From contig NZ_JAIVKM010000003.1 in the NCBI RefSeq assembly GCF_020523985.1, positions 1-64,000 on the forward strand: DNA of 64,000 nucleotides. Reading direction: 5' to 3'. Made by a program: the position numbers and the translations under genes. The notes beneath the pieces are model-generated. The model was not told the DNA's origin. It saw only the letters and a program-made list of their open reading frames with translations, and made no database searches. Below, piece after piece: positions 31,478 to 42,969 of this stretch. Every line of letters starts with the position of its first letter. Position 1 is the stretch's first letter. The stretch comes from Mangrovibacter yixingensis (GTDB lineage Bacteria; Pseudomonadota; Gammaproteobacteria; Enterobacterales; Enterobacteriaceae).

Positions 31478-32329
31478 TTATGAGCTTTTGGACATTGCTG
31501 CAACTTCAGCAGCGAAGTCAACTTCTGCTTTCTCAATGCCTTCACCCACTTCAAAGCGGATGAAACCTGTTACGTCAGCGTTGTGCTCTTTCAGCAACTG
31601 ACCAACAGTTTTGCTCGGATCCATTACGAAGTGCTGACCAGTCAGAGAGATCTCACCGGTGAACTTACGCATACGGCCTTCAACCATTTTCTCAGCGATT
31701 TCACGCGGTTTGCCAGACTGCATGGCAATATCCAGCTGAATCTGATGTTCATGGCTTACTACGTCAGCAGGTACATCTTCTGGTTTAACGTATTCTGGTT
31801 TGCTGGCAGCAACGTGCATAGCAATGTGTTTAACCAGTTCGTCATCCGCACCAGTTGCTGCAACCATAACACCGATACGGGCACCGTGCAGGTAAGAACC
31901 CAGAACATCACCTTCGATAACAGAAACACGGCGGATGTTGATGTTTTCACCAATTTTAGCAACCAGTGCAGTACGCTGTTCTTCGAACTGCGCTTTCAGA
32001 ACTTCAACATCGGAAACACGGCCAGCCAGGGCTGCTGCCAGAACTTCTTCGCCGAATGCTTTAAAGCCAGCATCTTTAGCAACGAAGTCAGTTTCGCAGT
32101 TCAGTTCCAGAACGAGACCAAATTTGCCATCGATAGCAGTCAGGATAACGCCTTCAGCAGCAACACGACCTGCTTTTTTAGCGGCTTTTGCCTGACCAGA
32201 TTTACGCATGTTATCGATTGCCAGTTCGATGTCGCCATTAGCTTCGACCAGCGCTTTTTTACATTCCATCATGCCTGCGCCAGTACGTTCGCGCAGCTCT
32301 TTTACCAGAGAAGCAGTAATTTCTGCCAT
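31478..32329 (-). CDS. tsf: Elongation factor Ts
   Basis: EF-Ts is the guanine nucleotide exchange factor for EF-Tu. The 283-aa protein has the N-terminal UBA-like helices ([19 protein letters not shown]), the TDFVAKD motif that disrupts the EF-Tu magnesium site, and the coiled-coil and C-terminal modules. GAGGA lies before the ATG. It follows rpsB after 254 bp that contain an attenuator hairpin. Confidence 0.98.
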   Translation of the reverse strand: MAEITASLVKELRERTGAGMMECKKALVEANGDIELAIDNMRKSGQAKAAKKAGRVAAEGVILTAIDGKFGLVLELNCETDFVAKDAGFKAFGEEVLAAALAGRVSDVEVLKAQFEEQRTALVAKIGENINIRRVSVIEGDVLGSYLHGARIGVMVAATGADDELVKHIAMHVAASKPEYVKPEDVPADVVSHEHQIQLDIAMQSGKPREIAEKMVEGRMRKFTGEISLTGQHFVMDPSKTVGQLLKEHNADVTGFIRFEVGEGIEKAEVDFAAEVAAMSKSS

Positions 32330-32504
32330 TTTCTAATCCTCGGTTATCTCGTGCGGGGAGATATACCCTGCATGTTGAAGCCACACCCGGCACCTGTAAC
32401 AGGCGCGTTCCGATGTGTTTTAACACACCACTGTGACACCAATGCAAATGGGTATAGCGTTCAGCTTATCTGGCTTTATAAAGCCGGACAGGCCGGACTC
32501 AAAC

Positions 32505-32531
32505 AAAAAAGGGAGCCTGAGACAGGCCCCC
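32505..32531 (-). terminator. rpsB-tsf intergenic attenuator/terminator
   Basis: On the minus strand GGGGGCCTG and CAGGCTCCC form a 9-bp stem with one mismatch and a 3-nt loop, followed by a T6 run. It stands between rpsB and tsf, where E. coli has a partial terminator that lowers tsf relative to rpsB. Confidence 0.8.
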
Positions 32532-32583
32532 TAACCAAACTATTCATACCTGGTTAATAAGGGCTCTTAAAGAGCGAACCTTA

Positions 32584-33465
<882 letters not shown>

Positions 33466-33469
33466 GCGC

Positions 33470-33475
33470 TTTATA
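33470..33475 (-). promoter_or_regulatory. Candidate rpsB -10 element
   Basis: The minus strand reads TATAAA followed by a GC-rich discriminator GCGCGCC, a pattern typical of ribosomal and stringently controlled promoters. A TTGGAG hexamer 18 bp upstream could be a weak -35. The divergent map promoter must lie in the remaining part of this 311-bp gap (33310-33620), but I do not see a clear one. Confidence 0.45.
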
Positions 33476-33620
33476 CCATAAATGGGGCAAGGACTCCAAT
33501 AGTTGTTGCCTGGTTCTTTACTTCGTCATTCCCGATTTGGCACTCCCTCGCCTGCCCTGATAACATTAACGTTACTTTCTTTAATTATTGCCGAAATTCC
33601 GGCATCTGCGGACCTGATTA

Positions 33621-34415
33621 ATGGCTATTTCAATTAAGACTCCTGAAGACATCGAAAAAATGCGCGTTGCCGGCCGACTGGCTGCCGACGTTCTTGAAAT
33701 GATTGAACCTCATGTAAAACCGGGTATTACTACAGGGGAACTGGATCGTATCTGCGATGATTACATCGTCAATCATCAAAAAGCGATATCAGCTTGTCTG
33801 GGCTACCACGGCTACCCAAAATCTGTCTGTATCTCTGTCAATGAAGTGGTATGCCACGGCATCCCAAGTGAAGACAAAACATTAAAAGATGGGGATATTG
33901 TTAATATTGACGTAACCGTAATTAAAGATGAATTCCACGGCGATACATCCAAAATGTTTATTGTCGGGAAACCGACCATCCTGGGTGAACGCCTGTGCCG
34001 TATTACCCAAGAGAGTTTGTATCTGGGCTTGCGCATGGTTAAACCCGGTATTCGCCTGCGTACCATCGGCGCAGCAATCCAGAAATTTGTTGAAGCGGAA
34101 GGTTACTCCGTTGTGCGTGAATACTGTGGTCATGGTATCGGGCGTGTTTTCCACGAAGAACCCCAGGTACTGCACTATGATGCAGATGACGGTGGTGTAG
34201 TGCTGAAAACCGGTATGACCTTTACCATTGAACCGATGGTGAATGCAGGTGATTACCGTATCCGGACCATGAAAGATGGCTGGACAGTAAAAACCAAAGA
34301 CAGAAGCTTGTCTGCCCAATATGAGCATACTATTGTGGTGACAGATAACGGCTGCGAAATTCTTACGTTGCGTAAAGATGACACCATCCCCAACATTATT
34401 TCGCACGATGAATAA
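33621..34415 (+). CDS. map: Methionine aminopeptidase
   Basis: Map removes the initiator methionine from nascent proteins with small second residues. It is a type I enzyme with the pita-bread fold. The five metal ligands can be seen in VNIDVTVIKDEFHGDTSKMF (two Asp), GHGIGRVFHEEP (His), FTIEPMV (Glu) and SAQYEHTIVVT (Glu). It is 264 aa, as in E. coli, divergent from rpsB, and followed by a strong terminator that lies directly before glnD. Confidence 0.98.
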   Translation: MAISIKTPEDIEKMRVAGRLAADVLEMIEPHVKPGITTGELDRICDDYIVNHQKAISACLGYHGYPKSVCISVNEVVCHGIPSEDKTLKDGDIVNIDVTVIKDEFHGDTSKMFIVGKPTILGERLCRITQESLYLGLRMVKPGIRLRTIGAAIQKFVEAEGYSVVREYCGHGIGRVFHEEPQVLHYDADDGGVVLKTGMTFTIEPMVNAGDYRIRTMKDGWTVKTKDRSLSAQYEHTIVVTDNGCEILTLRKDDTIPNIISHDE

Positions 34416-34453
34416 GTGATTAACCGGCATAAGCCGCTTTTCATTACTCTCAG

Positions 34454-34477
34454 GCCGGCGCACTCGCCGGCTTTTTT
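34454..34477 (+). terminator. map terminator
   Basis: GCCGGCG-CACT-CGCCGGC is a 7-bp GC stem with a 4-nt loop and a T6 tail. It ends 13 bases before the glnD start codon. Confidence 0.92.
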
Positions 34478-34490
34478 ATGGGCACCACAT

Positions 34491-37166
34491 ATGACCAATA
34501 GTTTTCCCGAGCAGTATATCGAGCCAAACCTCCCTTTACTCCCAGGTCAACCTGATTACCCTTCATCCTGGCCCGGTGAGCAACTGGAATGCCAGCCCAT
34601 AAAAAGTGCTTTAGATACTTTTCAGCAATGGTTAGGCAGCGCGTTTGACGAAGGCGTATCTGTCGAAAATCTGGTTGCCGCCCGTACTGAATTCATTGAT
34701 CAACTTCTGGAACGCCTCTGGTCCCATTTTGGTTTTGATACTATCGCCAATACAGCACTGGTTGCTGTGGGGGGTTATGGGCGAGGTGAATTGCATCCAC
34801 TATCGGATATCGACCTGTTGGTATTGAGCCGTGAACGTCTTCCTGAAGAGCAGTCGCAAAAAATCGGTGAACTGCTGACACTGCTCTGGGATATCAAGCT
34901 CGAAGTGGGCCATAGCGTACGCAGCCTTGAAGAGTGTCTGCTCGAAGGGCTGTCCGACCTGACTATTGCCACAAACCTGATTGAATCACGGCTGCTGACA
35001 GGCGATGTAGCTCTGTTTCTCGAATTGCAAAAACAAGTCTTCAGTGATGGATTCTGGCCATCGGAAAAGTTTTTCGCGGCTAAAATTGATGAACAAAATG
35101 AACGCCATCAACGTTACCATGGCACCAGTTATAACCTGGAGCCTGATATTAAAAGCAGCCCTGGTGGTTTGCGAGATATCCAAACGCTGCAATGGGTAGC
35201 ACGCCGCCATTTTGGTGCCACATCCATGAATGAAATGCTCGGGTTTGGTTTTCTGACTGAAGCCGAACGTGACGAACTGAATGAATGCCAGCACATTCTG
35301 TGGCGTATCCGTTTTGCGCTACATCTGGAACTGAACCGCTACGATAACCGGCTGCTGTTCGATCGTCAGCTCAGTGTTGCCCAGCGATTAAAATACCAAG
35401 GCGAAGGCAATGAGCCAGTCGAGCACATGATGAAAGATTTTTATCGTGCAACCCGGCATGTCAGCGAACTTAACCAGATGCTTTTACAACTGTTTGATGA
35501 AGCAATCCTTGCGCTTGATGCAAATGAAAAACCGCGCCCTCTGGATGATGATTTTCAACTACGCGGTACTCTGATTGATTTACGCGACGACACCCTTTTT
35601 CTAAAAGACCCCTGCGCTATTCTGCGCATGTTTTATACCATGGTGCGTAACCGGGAAATTACCGGTATCTATTCAACCACTTTGCGCCATTTGCGCCATG
35701 CCCGACGCCACCTGAATGAACCCTTGTGCTATAAAGCAGAAGCGCGTGAACTATTTCTGGTAATGCTCCGTCATCCCGGTGCTGTCAGTCGCGGGTTGGT
35801 TCCCATGCATCGTTACAGTGTTTTGTCCGCTTATATGCCACAGTGGTCACATATTGTTGGGCAAATGCAGTTCGACTTGTTCCATGCCTATACAGTTGAT
35901 GAACACACACTTCGTGTACTGCAAAAACTGGAGAGTTTTTCCCAAGAAGAGACTCGCCAGCGCCACCCATTATGTGTTGAATTATGGCCACGGCTCTCCC
36001 ATCCTGAACTTATTCTGATTGCCGCACTGTTTCACGATATCGCCAAAGGCCGGGGCGGTGACCACTCCATACTGGGTGCGCAGGATGTTATCAAATTCGC
36101 TGAACTCCATGGGCTTAACTCAAGGGAGAGCCAGCTAATCGCCTGGCTGGTGCGCCAGCATTTGTTGATGTCCGTTACTGCACAGCGCCGGGATATCCAG
36201 GACCCAGAAGTCATTATTCAGTTTGCCGAAGAAGTCCAGACAGAAAACCGCTTACGTTACCTGGTTTGTCTTACTGTCGCCGATATCTGTGCCACCAACG
36301 AAACACTGTGGAATAGTTGGAAGCAGAGTCTGATTCGTGAACTCTATTTTGCCACCGAAAAACAACTGCGCAGGGGTATGCAAAATACTCCTGATATGCG
36401 TGAGCGGGTACGTAACCACCAGGCTCAGGCATTGGCTCTATTGCGCATGGAAAATATCGACGAAGAAGCATTACATAAGATTTGGGCGCGTTGCCGGGCC
36501 AGTTATTTTGTTCGCCACTCCCCAAATCAACTGGCATGGCATGCACGCCATTTGCTTCAACACGATTTAACCCAGCCGATGATTTTACTCAGCCCACAGG
36601 CAACACGCGGGGGCACTGAAATCTTTATCTGGAGCCCGGACCGCCCGTATCTGTTTGCCGCGGTGTGCGCCGAACTTGACCGGCGCAACCTCAGTGTTCA
36701 CGATGCACAAATTTTCACCACACGCGATGGTATGGCAATGGACAGTTTTATCGTGCTGGAACCCGATGGCACCCCGCTGTCACCTGACAGACACGAAGCC
36801 ATTCATTTAGGGCTGGAGCAAACTGTTAATCAGCGTACCTGGCAGCCCCCTCAACCGCGCCGCCAGCCAGCCCGTCTGCGCCATTTTACTGTAGATACAG
36901 AAGTAAACTTTTTGCCAACCCATACAGACAGGCGCACATTTATTGAACTCATCGCGTTAGACCAACCCGGTTTGTTAGCCATTGTGGGCCAGGTCTTTGC
37001 CGATTTAGGTATTTCACTACATGGTGCACGCATCACCACTATCGGCGAACGTGTCGAAGATTTATTTATTGTTGCCACCAGTGAGCGGCGGGCACTGGAC
37101 GCCAGTCTGCAACAAGAAGTGCAACAACGGTTGACAGAAGGCCTCAATCCAAACGATAAAGTGTAG
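34491..37166 (+). CDS. glnD: Bifunctional uridylyltransferase/uridylyl-removing enzyme GlnD
   Basis: GlnD senses glutamine and adds or removes UMP on the PII proteins GlnB and GlnK, controlling nitrogen assimilation. The 891-aa protein has an N-terminal nucleotidyltransferase domain ([20 protein letters not shown]), a central HD domain ([19 protein letters not shown]) and two C-terminal ACT domains (...[49 protein letters not shown]). The ATG at 34491 follows the map terminator by 13 bases, with only a weak GGG as ribosome site. dapD follows after 49 bp. Confidence 0.97.
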   Translation: MTNSFPEQYIEPNLPLLPGQPDYPSSWPGEQLECQPIKSALDTFQQWLGSAFDEGVSVENLVAARTEFIDQLLERLWSHFGFDTIANTALVAVGGYGRGELHPLSDIDLLVLSRERLPEEQSQKIGELLTLLWDIKLEVGHSVRSLEECLLEGLSDLTIATNLIESRLLTGDVALFLELQKQVFSDGFWPSEKFFAAKIDEQNERHQRYHGTSYNLEPDIKSSPGGLRDIQTLQWVARRHFGATSMNEMLGFGFLTEAERDELNECQHILWRIRFALHLELNRYDNRLLFDRQLSVAQRLKYQGEGNEPVEHMMKDFYRATRHVSELNQMLLQLFDEAILALDANEKPRPLDDDFQLRGTLIDLRDDTLFLKDPCAILRMFYTMVRNREITGIYSTTLRHLRHARRHLNEPLCYKAEARELFLVMLRHPGAVSRGLVPMHRYSVLSAYMPQWSHIVGQMQFDLFHAYTVDEHTLRVLQKLESFSQEETRQRHPLCVELWPRLSHPELILIAALFHDIAKGRGGDHSILGAQDVIKFAELHGLNSRESQLIAWLVRQHLLMSVTAQRRDIQDPEVIIQFAEEVQTENRLRYLVCLTVADICATNETLWNSWKQSLIRELYFATEKQLRRGMQNTPDMRERVRNHQAQALALLRMENIDEEALHKIWARCRASYFVRHSPNQLAWHARHLLQHDLTQPMILLSPQATRGGTEIFIWSPDRPYLFAAVCAELDRRNLSVHDAQIFTTRDGMAMDSFIVLEPDGTPLSPDRHEAIHLGLEQTVNQRTWQPPQPRRQPARLRHFTVDTEVNFLPTHTDRRTFIELIALDQPGLLAIVGQVFADLGISLHGARITTIGERVEDLFIVATSERRALDASLQQEVQQRLTEGLNPNDKV

Positions 37167-37215
37167 TGAAATTTTTTTCATGTCATTCACATAAAACATC
37201 AGGAAATGATTAACA

Positions 37216-38040
37216 ATGCAGCAGCTACAGAACATTATTGAGTCCGCGTTTGAGCGCCGTGCAGATATTACGCCGGTAAATGTAGATACGGTTACCCGTG
37301 AAGCAATTAACCAGGTGATTTCACTGCTCGACAGCGGCGCGCTGCGCGTTGCGGAAAAGATTGACGGCCAGTGGGTAACACACCAATGGCTCAAGAAAGC
37401 TGTGCTGCTTTCTTTCCGTATTAACGACAACCAGGTCATCGAGGGTGCCGAAACGCGCTTCTATGACAAAGTGCCGATGAAATTCGCCGATTACGACGAA
37501 GCGCGCTTCCAGAAAGAAGGTTTCCGTGTTGTGCCGCCGGCAGCCGTTCGCCAGGGTGCATTTATCGCCCGCAACACTGTACTGATGCCTTCTTATGTCA
37601 ATATCGGTGCTTATGTTGATGAAGGCACTATGGTAGATACCTGGGCCACTGTTGGCTCTTGTGCGCAAATTGGTAAAAACGTGCACCTGTCTGGTGGTGT
37701 GGGTATTGGTGGCGTTCTGGAACCTTTGCAAGCAAACCCAACTATTATTGAAGATAACTGCTTTATCGGTGCCCGTTCAGAAGTTGTTGAAGGGGTTATC
37801 GTTGAAGAAGGCTCAGTGATTTCTATGGGCGTCTTTATTGGTCAAAGCACGCGTATTTATGATCGTGAAACCGGTGAAGTTCACTATGGACGCGTGCCTG
37901 CTGGCTCCGTAGTAGTTTCAGGCAACCTGCCATCCAAAGATGGTAAATACAGCCTGTACTGTGCGGTTATCGTGAAGAAAGTAGACGCTAAAACCCGTGG
38001 CAAAGTGGGTATTAACGAGTTACTGCGTACTATCGACTAA
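37216..38040 (+). CDS. dapD: 2,3,4,5-tetrahydropyridine-2,6-dicarboxylate N-succinyltransferase
   Basis: DapD succinylates tetrahydrodipicolinate from succinyl-CoA in the diaminopimelate/lysine pathway. It is a trimeric left-handed beta-helix enzyme. The 274-aa sequence has an N-terminal helical domain, hexapeptide repeats (about residues 105-220: [33 protein letters not shown]...) and a C-terminal [28 protein letters not shown] lies upstream of the ATG. A terminator follows. Confidence 0.98.
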   Translation: MQQLQNIIESAFERRADITPVNVDTVTREAINQVISLLDSGALRVAEKIDGQWVTHQWLKKAVLLSFRINDNQVIEGAETRFYDKVPMKFADYDEARFQKEGFRVVPPAAVRQGAFIARNTVLMPSYVNIGAYVDEGTMVDTWATVGSCAQIGKNVHLSGGVGIGGVLEPLQANPTIIEDNCFIGARSEVVEGVIVEEGSVISMGVFIGQSTRIYDRETGEVHYGRVPAGSVVVSGNLPSKDGKYSLYCAVIVKKVDAKTRGKVGINELLRTID

Positions 38041-38050
38041 TTGCGGTAAT

Positions 38051-38077
38051 AAAAAGGCAGGGGAACCTGCCTTTTTT
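38051..38077 (+). terminator. dapD terminator
   Basis: GGCAGG-GGAA-CCTGCC with A5 before and T6 after the stem (38051-38077), ten bases past the dapD stop. Confidence 0.92.
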
Positions 38078-38149
38078 GTGTCTGGCACTGGCGGAAATAC
38101 TTTTTTTCGTTAATTATCTAATAGTTATTTATTCGCTGAGGGTACCGCT

Positions 38150-38536
38150 ATGTACGATAATCTGAAAAGCCTGGGTATTACCAATCCTGATGAAATTGAT
38201 CGTTACAGCCTCCGGCAGGAAGCGAATAATGATATTTTGAAGATCTATTTTCATAAGGACAAAGGCGAGTTCTTCGCTAAAAGCGTTAAATTTAAATACC
38301 CGCGCCAGCGTAAAACAGTTGTGTCAGACAGTGTGGGTCAGGGTTATAAAGAGATTCAGGAAATCAGCCCAAATCTCCGCTACGTTATTGATGAGTTGGA
38401 TCAAATTTGCCAGCGTGATCGCAGTGAAGTCGATCTGAAAAGAAAAATTCTTGACGATCTGCGCCATCTTGAGAATGTTGTTGCCAATAAGATCAGCGAA
38501 ATCGAAGCAGATCTGGACAAACTCACCCGTAAATAA
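38150..38536 (+). CDS. yaeH: UPF0325 family protein YaeH
   Basis: A 128-aa conserved gammaproteobacterial protein of unknown function, matching E. coli YaeH throughout ([55 protein letters not shown]). It is rich in charged residues, with no signal peptide or membrane segment; the last 60 residues look like an extended helical region. A GAGGG site precedes the ATG. It sits between dapD and convergent cdaR. Confidence 0.94.
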   Translation: MYDNLKSLGITNPDEIDRYSLRQEANNDILKIYFHKDKGEFFAKSVKFKYPRQRKTVVSDSVGQGYKEIQEISPNLRYVIDELDQICQRDRSEVDLKRKILDDLRHLENVVANKISEIEADLDKLTRK

Positions 38537-38543
38537 CCTTCCG

Positions 38544-38567
38544 GGCTGGCGCTATGCCAGCCTTTTT
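38544..38567 (+). terminator. yaeH terminator
   Basis: GGCTGGC-GCTAT-GCCAGCC followed by T5, seven bases after the yaeH stop. Its T-tract overlaps the stop codon of convergent cdaR. Confidence 0.88.
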
Positions 38568-39726
38568 AGCCATGCTGTTCATCCAGCTGCAATGCAATAT
38601 ACAACAGTAACCGGTCGTCAAAACTACTTAAATCAAGCCCAGTAAGTTCCGCAATCCTGTTAAGCCGGTACTCTAACGTATTACGGTGAATAAACAGAGA
38701 TTTGGATGTTGCCAGCGGCTGTACGTTATGGCGAAACCAGGCAGTTAACGTGCGACGTAACAACCCGTTATTATCCATTGCTCTAAGCTTTTCCAACGGG
38801 CGGGCAAGTTCATTTGCCTGCCAGCCACCACGCAAACTGTCGAGCAACACTGGCAGCATCAAATCCTGGTAGAAATAGCTGCGGCTGTCTGGCATACGCT
38901 GTTTACCCACCATCATGGTGGTGCGCGCAGTCCGATAAGAGCGGGCAATGCTACCTTCTCCGGTAAAATAGTTTCCCAGAGCGACGCGAAAACGAAGTTG
39001 GCCATTTTCTTTCATTCGCGATAGTAGTACATCAACCCGACGCCGGTGATCATCAGCATCCCAACGGCCAAACTGATTCAGTGCCGGTTTTAGTACCACC
39101 ATTTCACTCAGCGAGACAATCGCCACCAGGTTATTCCGCTCTGGTGTGGTTAATGCAGTTTGCAGTTGTTGTAGCTCATCCATTGCAGAGTCCACTCCCA
39201 ACTGCCCACTATCAACTTCAACGACAGCCACCACTCTGGGCATAGTCAGGTCAATACCCAACCGCTGCGCCCACTCGCTTAATGCAGGCGTAATGGTTTC
39301 TGCCTGAACCAAATTCATCACCAGTTCTTCACGCAAACGGCTGTCTTGTGCCAAAAGGTGCATCAGGCGTGACTGCTCCAGCATCATCTCTGCCGTCATG
39401 CACACCAGCTCGCCATACTTACGCAGGTTTTCTGGCTCACCTGTCAGGCCGATTACTCCGACTATCTCACCCTCAAGGCGCAGAGGTAAATTGATCCCCT
39501 CCCGGACACCATGTAAATGGCGGGCAACGGCATTATCAATATCGACAACGCGCCCCTGGGACAATACTAATAAAGCCCCTTCGTGCAATTCCCCAATACG
39601 CTCCTGGTCGCCACTACCAATGATTCGCCCACGCGCATCCATCACGTTGATATTTGTATCAATTATTTTCATGGTGCGAGCGACTATCTCTTGCGCCATT
39701 CTCGTATCAAAGTGCCAGCCTGCCAT
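38566..39726 (-). CDS. cdaR: Sugar diacid utilisation regulator CdaR
   Basis: CdaR is the transcriptional activator of the D-glucarate, D-galactarate and D-glycerate genes in E. coli. The 386-aa protein has an N-terminal diacid-recognition domain (MAGWHFDTRMAQEIVARTMKIIDTNINVMDARG), a GGDEF-like central region, and a C-terminal PucR-type helix-turn-helix (LATSKSLFIHRNTLEYRLNRIAELTGLDL). The ATG at 39726 has AGGAGG nine bases upstream. The upstream frame to 39918 crosses the degP terminator and is rejected. The catabolic genes it controls are not in this window. Confidence 0.96.
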   Translation of the reverse strand: MAGWHFDTRMAQEIVARTMKIIDTNINVMDARGRIIGSGDQERIGELHEGALLVLSQGRVVDIDNAVARHLHGVREGINLPLRLEGEIVGVIGLTGEPENLRKYGELVCMTAEMMLEQSRLMHLLAQDSRLREELVMNLVQAETITPALSEWAQRLGIDLTMPRVVAVVEVDSGQLGVDSAMDELQQLQTALTTPERNNLVAIVSLSEMVVLKPALNQFGRWDADDHRRRVDVLLSRMKENGQLRFRVALGNYFTGEGSIARSYRTARTTMMVGKQRMPDSRSYFYQDLMLPVLLDSLRGGWQANELARPLEKLRAMDNNGLLRRTLTAWFRHNVQPLATSKSLFIHRNTLEYRLNRIAELTGLDLSSFDDRLLLYIALQLDEQHG

Positions 39727-39833
39727 TTTCGCCGCCTCCTGTACGTCATCGGCACAGCATAATGAAGACAGTAACGCCTTGCATTGGGCAAATGACCAAT
39801 TCACCAGGAAATAATACAGAGTTGTGTAAAAGC

Positions 39834-39863
39834 TCACAAAAAAAGGCCGCATAAGCGGCCTTT
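39834..39863 (-). terminator. degP terminator
   Basis: On the minus strand AAAGGCCGC-TTAT-GCGGCCTTT is a 9-bp stem followed by TTTTGTG. It starts about 20 bases after the degP stop. Confidence 0.9.
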
Positions 39864-39883
39864 CACTCGGAAAAGTAGAGCTG

Positions 39884-41317
39884 TTACTGGAGAAGCAGAT
39901 AGATGGAGCTGTCTCCACGCTGAATATTCAACGCCAGCACGCTCGGTTTGCTTTCCAGAATCTTACGTAATTCAGCAATATTGTTGACTGGTTGCTGATT
40001 AGCACCAACGATGATATCGCCTTTCTTCAGGCCAATACGTGCTGCCTGAGAGCCAGCTTTCACACTGTTGACCACAACACCTTTATCTTTACCAGCCCGA
40101 TTGCTCATCTCCGCACCTTCAATACCACTGAAGATACTTGAGGAATCCACCTGATTTTGGCTGCTTTGCTGTAGTTCAACATTCACGTCAATGCGCTTAC
40201 CTTCACGCAGCAAGCCCAGCTTCATTTTACTGCCTACTGGCATAGAGCCAATTTCAGCACGCAACGCAGCGAAACTGTTAATCGGTTTATCGTTCATAGA
40301 GACAATCACGTCTCCGGCTTTAATACCTGCTTTAGCTGCAGAGGAGTTCGGCAAGACCTGGCTTACGAAGGCACCACGCTGCGCGTCGACTTTCATTGCC
40401 TTGGCCAGTTCAGAATTCAGCTCTGTCCCCATAATACCCAGTTCACCACGGCGCACTTGCCCGTACTGAATCATTTGAGCTGTCAGGTTTTTCACCATAT
40501 TACTCGGGATGGCAAAACCAATACCGATGTTACCGCCATCTGGCGCCAGAATAGCGGTGTTAATACCAATTAACTCGCCCTTCAGGTTAACCAGCGCACC
40601 ACCAGAGTTCCCACGGTTAATGGCAGCATCAGTCTGAATGAAGTTTTCATAATTTTCGACATTCAACCCACTACGCCCCAGTGCAGAAACAATACCTGAC
40701 GTTACAGTCTCGCCCAAGCCATAAGGGTTACCGATTGCCACGGTGTAATCACCAACCCGTAAATTATCGGAATCAGCAATTTTAATTGCTGTCAGGTTTT
40801 TCGGATCCTTCAGTTGGATTAAGGCAATATCTGAGCGCGGATCTTTCCCAACCACTTTTGCGTCAAACCGGCGGCCATCGCTCAGTTGTACTTTAATTGA
40901 CGTTGCATTTTCAACAACATGGTTATTGGTTACTACATAGCCTTTAGCTGCATCAATAATGACACCGGAACCCAGCGCCATAAATTTCTGCTGCTGGCCA
41001 CTATCTGCACCACCGCCATCTCCACCACCCTGGCAGAAAGGTGAGTTCTGGAATGGCGAACCATCCTGGCAGAACGGCGAGTTATCGCCAAAGAATTGCT
41101 GGAAGTTACGTGACATACGTGGTGTATTCACCGTGGTGCTGCCTTCAACATTAATACTGACGACAGAAGGCATAATTTTTTCCAGCATAGGTGCCAGACT
41201 GGGCATTTCTTGCGAAGTAGATGCAGAAGAGGTTTCCGCTGCCAGCGCAGTTACCGGATTTAATGCCAGGCCGAGGCTCAGCGCCAGGGCGCTCAATGCT
41301 AGTGTCGTTTTTTTCAT
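39884..41317 (-). CDS. degP: Periplasmic serine endoprotease/chaperone DegP
   Basis: DegP (HtrA) degrades or refolds misfolded periplasmic and outer-membrane proteins in 6-, 12- or 24-mer cages. The 477-aa precursor has a signal peptide ending ALA-AETSS, a trypsin-like protease domain with triad His in TNNHVV, Asp in RSDIAL and Ser in GNSGGA, and the LA loop with a Cys pair (SPFCQD...SPFCQGG). Two PDZ domains end the protein, the last with SSIYLLLQ. The ATG at 41317 is chosen by the signal peptide. A sigma-E promoter and a CpxR-like site lie upstream. Confidence 0.98.
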   Translation of the reverse strand: MKKTTLALSALALSLGLALNPVTALAAETSSASTSQEMPSLAPMLEKIMPSVVSINVEGSTTVNTPRMSRNFQQFFGDNSPFCQDGSPFQNSPFCQGGGDGGGADSGQQQKFMALGSGVIIDAAKGYVVTNNHVVENATSIKVQLSDGRRFDAKVVGKDPRSDIALIQLKDPKNLTAIKIADSDNLRVGDYTVAIGNPYGLGETVTSGIVSALGRSGLNVENYENFIQTDAAINRGNSGGALVNLKGELIGINTAILAPDGGNIGIGFAIPSNMVKNLTAQMIQYGQVRRGELGIMGTELNSELAKAMKVDAQRGAFVSQVLPNSSAAKAGIKAGDVIVSMNDKPINSFAALRAEIGSMPVGSKMKLGLLREGKRIDVNVELQQSSQNQVDSSSIFSGIEGAEMSNRAGKDKGVVVNSVKAGSQAARIGLKKGDIIVGANQQPVNNIAELRKILESKPSVLALNIQRGDSSIYLLLQ

Positions 41318-41369
41318 ATGGCTCATTCTCAAATTAAGCAGGTAATACAACGTTGCTGTGTCGTGGTTA

Positions 41370-41398
41370 TCAGAGTCATATTTATAGCGTTAAGTTCC
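41370..41398 (-). promoter_or_regulatory. Sigma-E promoter of degP
   Basis: On the minus strand the -35 GGAACTT (41392-41398) and -10 TCTGA (41370-41374) are separated by 17 bp. This matches the sigma-E consensus and the known E. coli degP promoter closely, one base wider. It lies about 53 bp upstream of the degP ATG. Confidence 0.85.
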
Positions 41399-41425
41399 AC
41401 GACAGCGTTTTCACAAAAGTAAAAA

Positions 41426-41446
41426 AGTATTGTGCATCTTTACAAA
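41426..41446 (-). promoter_or_regulatory. Probable CpxR binding region upstream of degP
   Basis: The minus strand reads TTTTGTAAAGATGCACAATA, with one clear GTAAA half-site and a degenerate second half. The same block, at a similar place upstream of the sigma-E promoter, carries the CpxR site of E. coli degP. The assignment rests on this conservation. Confidence 0.5.
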
Positions 41447-41457
41447 ACTCACTGCTA

Positions 41458-42969
41458 TTATTCCACGGCCATCAGACGCCGGTATTCATCCCACGCATAC
41501 AAATCTGTCATGCCACTGATATAGTCCTGAATAAGCCGGCAACGGTAATAGAACTCCCAAACAGGATATTCTGGCTGTGTCTTATCCAGTTTCTCAATTG
41601 CTTCCTGATACGCCATACAATGCTTGCTGGAAAGCTTATGAAATAACCTGCTTTCTATTGGCAAATGGCGTACATTTCCCCCAGAAACCAATAAATGGAA
41701 ATCAGCAAGGGGTAACAGAAGTAATGGCCGGTAAATATCCAGCAACCCACTGATCACTCGGTAACCCTGTAATTCAAGTTGTTCAACATCCGGGTGAGAA
41801 AAAACGTGCCGCATGGCAACGTGTTTAAACATGCCAAGTAAACGGCTGTACGGGCTATCATCTTCTAATAATGCATGATTAAAATGTCCAGGGTATATTT
41901 CTGGCAAGTTATCAATAAACCGACGGGCAGCATGTGGCACCAGTTTGCTGAGAGTATTAACGCGTAAATACATAAAAAATACGTCTTCGGCTCCACTTCG
42001 CACTTTCCCTGCCTGTGATTTCTCCCAGGCGTCTTCCACAACCAACGAAAATAAATCGCCAGTGTCATGGGCTCCCCAGGCAGTAGACAGGTGCTGGTAA
42101 AGTTGTTCGAGGCTAAAAATACGCTTTTCTACAGCATCTTCTAAATCAGCGACACAATAAGAAATATCATCGGCGGCTTCCATTATCCATGTGAGCGGGA
42201 AACGACAATTTTCCTGAAGTGAAAGTTCTTTACGTAACCGTACAATATAATTCGCTTCTGAAAGATAAAACCCCGGCTTCTTCATTAAATAATGGAAACC
42301 TTCTGGTGCCGGGCTGCTTTCCCAGGCTGGCCGGGTGTATTTTAAAATACACCCCATTTGTGCCCAAGTGAGATTCATGCGCATTAATGTATTAACCAGA
42401 CGAATACCTTGAGCATTTCCTTCGAAATGGCACAAGTCGGTTATTACATGCTGACGCAGCGTATTCAGTGCTGTCTCGCCTTCCCTCAGGCACAAAACCT
42501 CAGCAGCACGCGCTTCTTTTCTCGGTATATCAGTTTCAGTACCAGGAAGCAGTCGTTGCCTGAACCAGTCATTGATGGCGGCTTCACCAAAATGACCAAA
42601 CGGGGGATTACCGACGTCATGCATCAGGCACGCCATTTCAACAATACTTTCGAACGGCCCTGTCAGTTCACTTAACCCGTATTGATCCAGCAACCGGGCC
42701 TCTTTCAGGCGGCTGATCACTTCTTTAGCGATGTAGCGTCCCACCTGCTGCACTTCCATAGAATGGGTAAGACGGGTGCGCACCGCCGCATTACGCTCCA
42801 AAGGAAATACCTGTGTTTTTTGTTGTAACCGCCGAATGGCCGCTGAATTGATAATTCGCCCACGGTCACTTTCAAAAATCCGTTGGATTTCGTGTTCATT
42901 TTTTGTCCCTTCCGGGGAACGGAATTGACGATGCCAGTTTATTTTCTTTTGGAAATTGAACTCACCCAT
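41458..42969 (-). CDS. dgt: Deoxyguanosinetriphosphate triphosphohydrolase
   Basis: Dgt hydrolyses dGTP to deoxyguanosine and triphosphate, affecting dNTP pools and phage or mutator phenotypes. The 503-aa protein is the long enterobacterial form. The N terminus [31 protein letters not shown] leads into the HD domain with H in [10 protein letters not shown] in [16 protein letters not shown], and the distal Asp in [16 protein letters not shown] precedes the ATG. It is divergent from mtn. Confidence 0.97.
   Translation of the reverse strand: MGEFNFQKKINWHRQFRSPEGTKNEHEIQRIFESDRGRIINSAAIRRLQQKTQVFPLERNAAVRTRLTHSMEVQQVGRYIAKEVISRLKEARLLDQYGLSELTGPFESIVEMACLMHDVGNPPFGHFGEAAINDWFRQRLLPGTETDIPRKEARAAEVLCLREGETALNTLRQHVITDLCHFEGNAQGIRLVNTLMRMNLTWAQMGCILKYTRPAWESSPAPEGFHYLMKKPGFYLSEANYIVRLRKELSLQENCRFPLTWIMEAADDISYCVADLEDAVEKRIFSLEQLYQHLSTAWGAHDTGDLFSLVVEDAWEKSQAGKVRSGAEDVFFMYLRVNTLSKLVPHAARRFIDNLPEIYPGHFNHALLEDDSPYSRLLGMFKHVAMRHVFSHPDVEQLELQGYRVISGLLDIYRPLLLLPLADFHLLVSGGNVRHLPIESRLFHKLSSKHCMAYQEAIEKLDKTQPEYPVWEFYYRCRLIQDYISGMTDLYAWDEYRRLMAVE

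Noticed and set aside
32472-32485. 14-bp palindrome GGCTTTATAAAGCC between rpsB and tsf
   Set aside because: It could form a short stem but has no loop, no U-tract and no known role; the neighbouring attenuator explains the gap.
31583-32557. 324-codon open frame on the plus strand opposite tsf
   Set aside because: It is antisense to a highly expressed gene with strong codon bias, which commonly keeps a complementary frame open. The composition (Phe-, Asn- and Gln-rich) is typical of shadow frames.
33882-34463. 193-codon frame on the minus strand opposite map
   Set aside because: It lies over map and its terminator and shows no recognisable family; it is a shadow frame.
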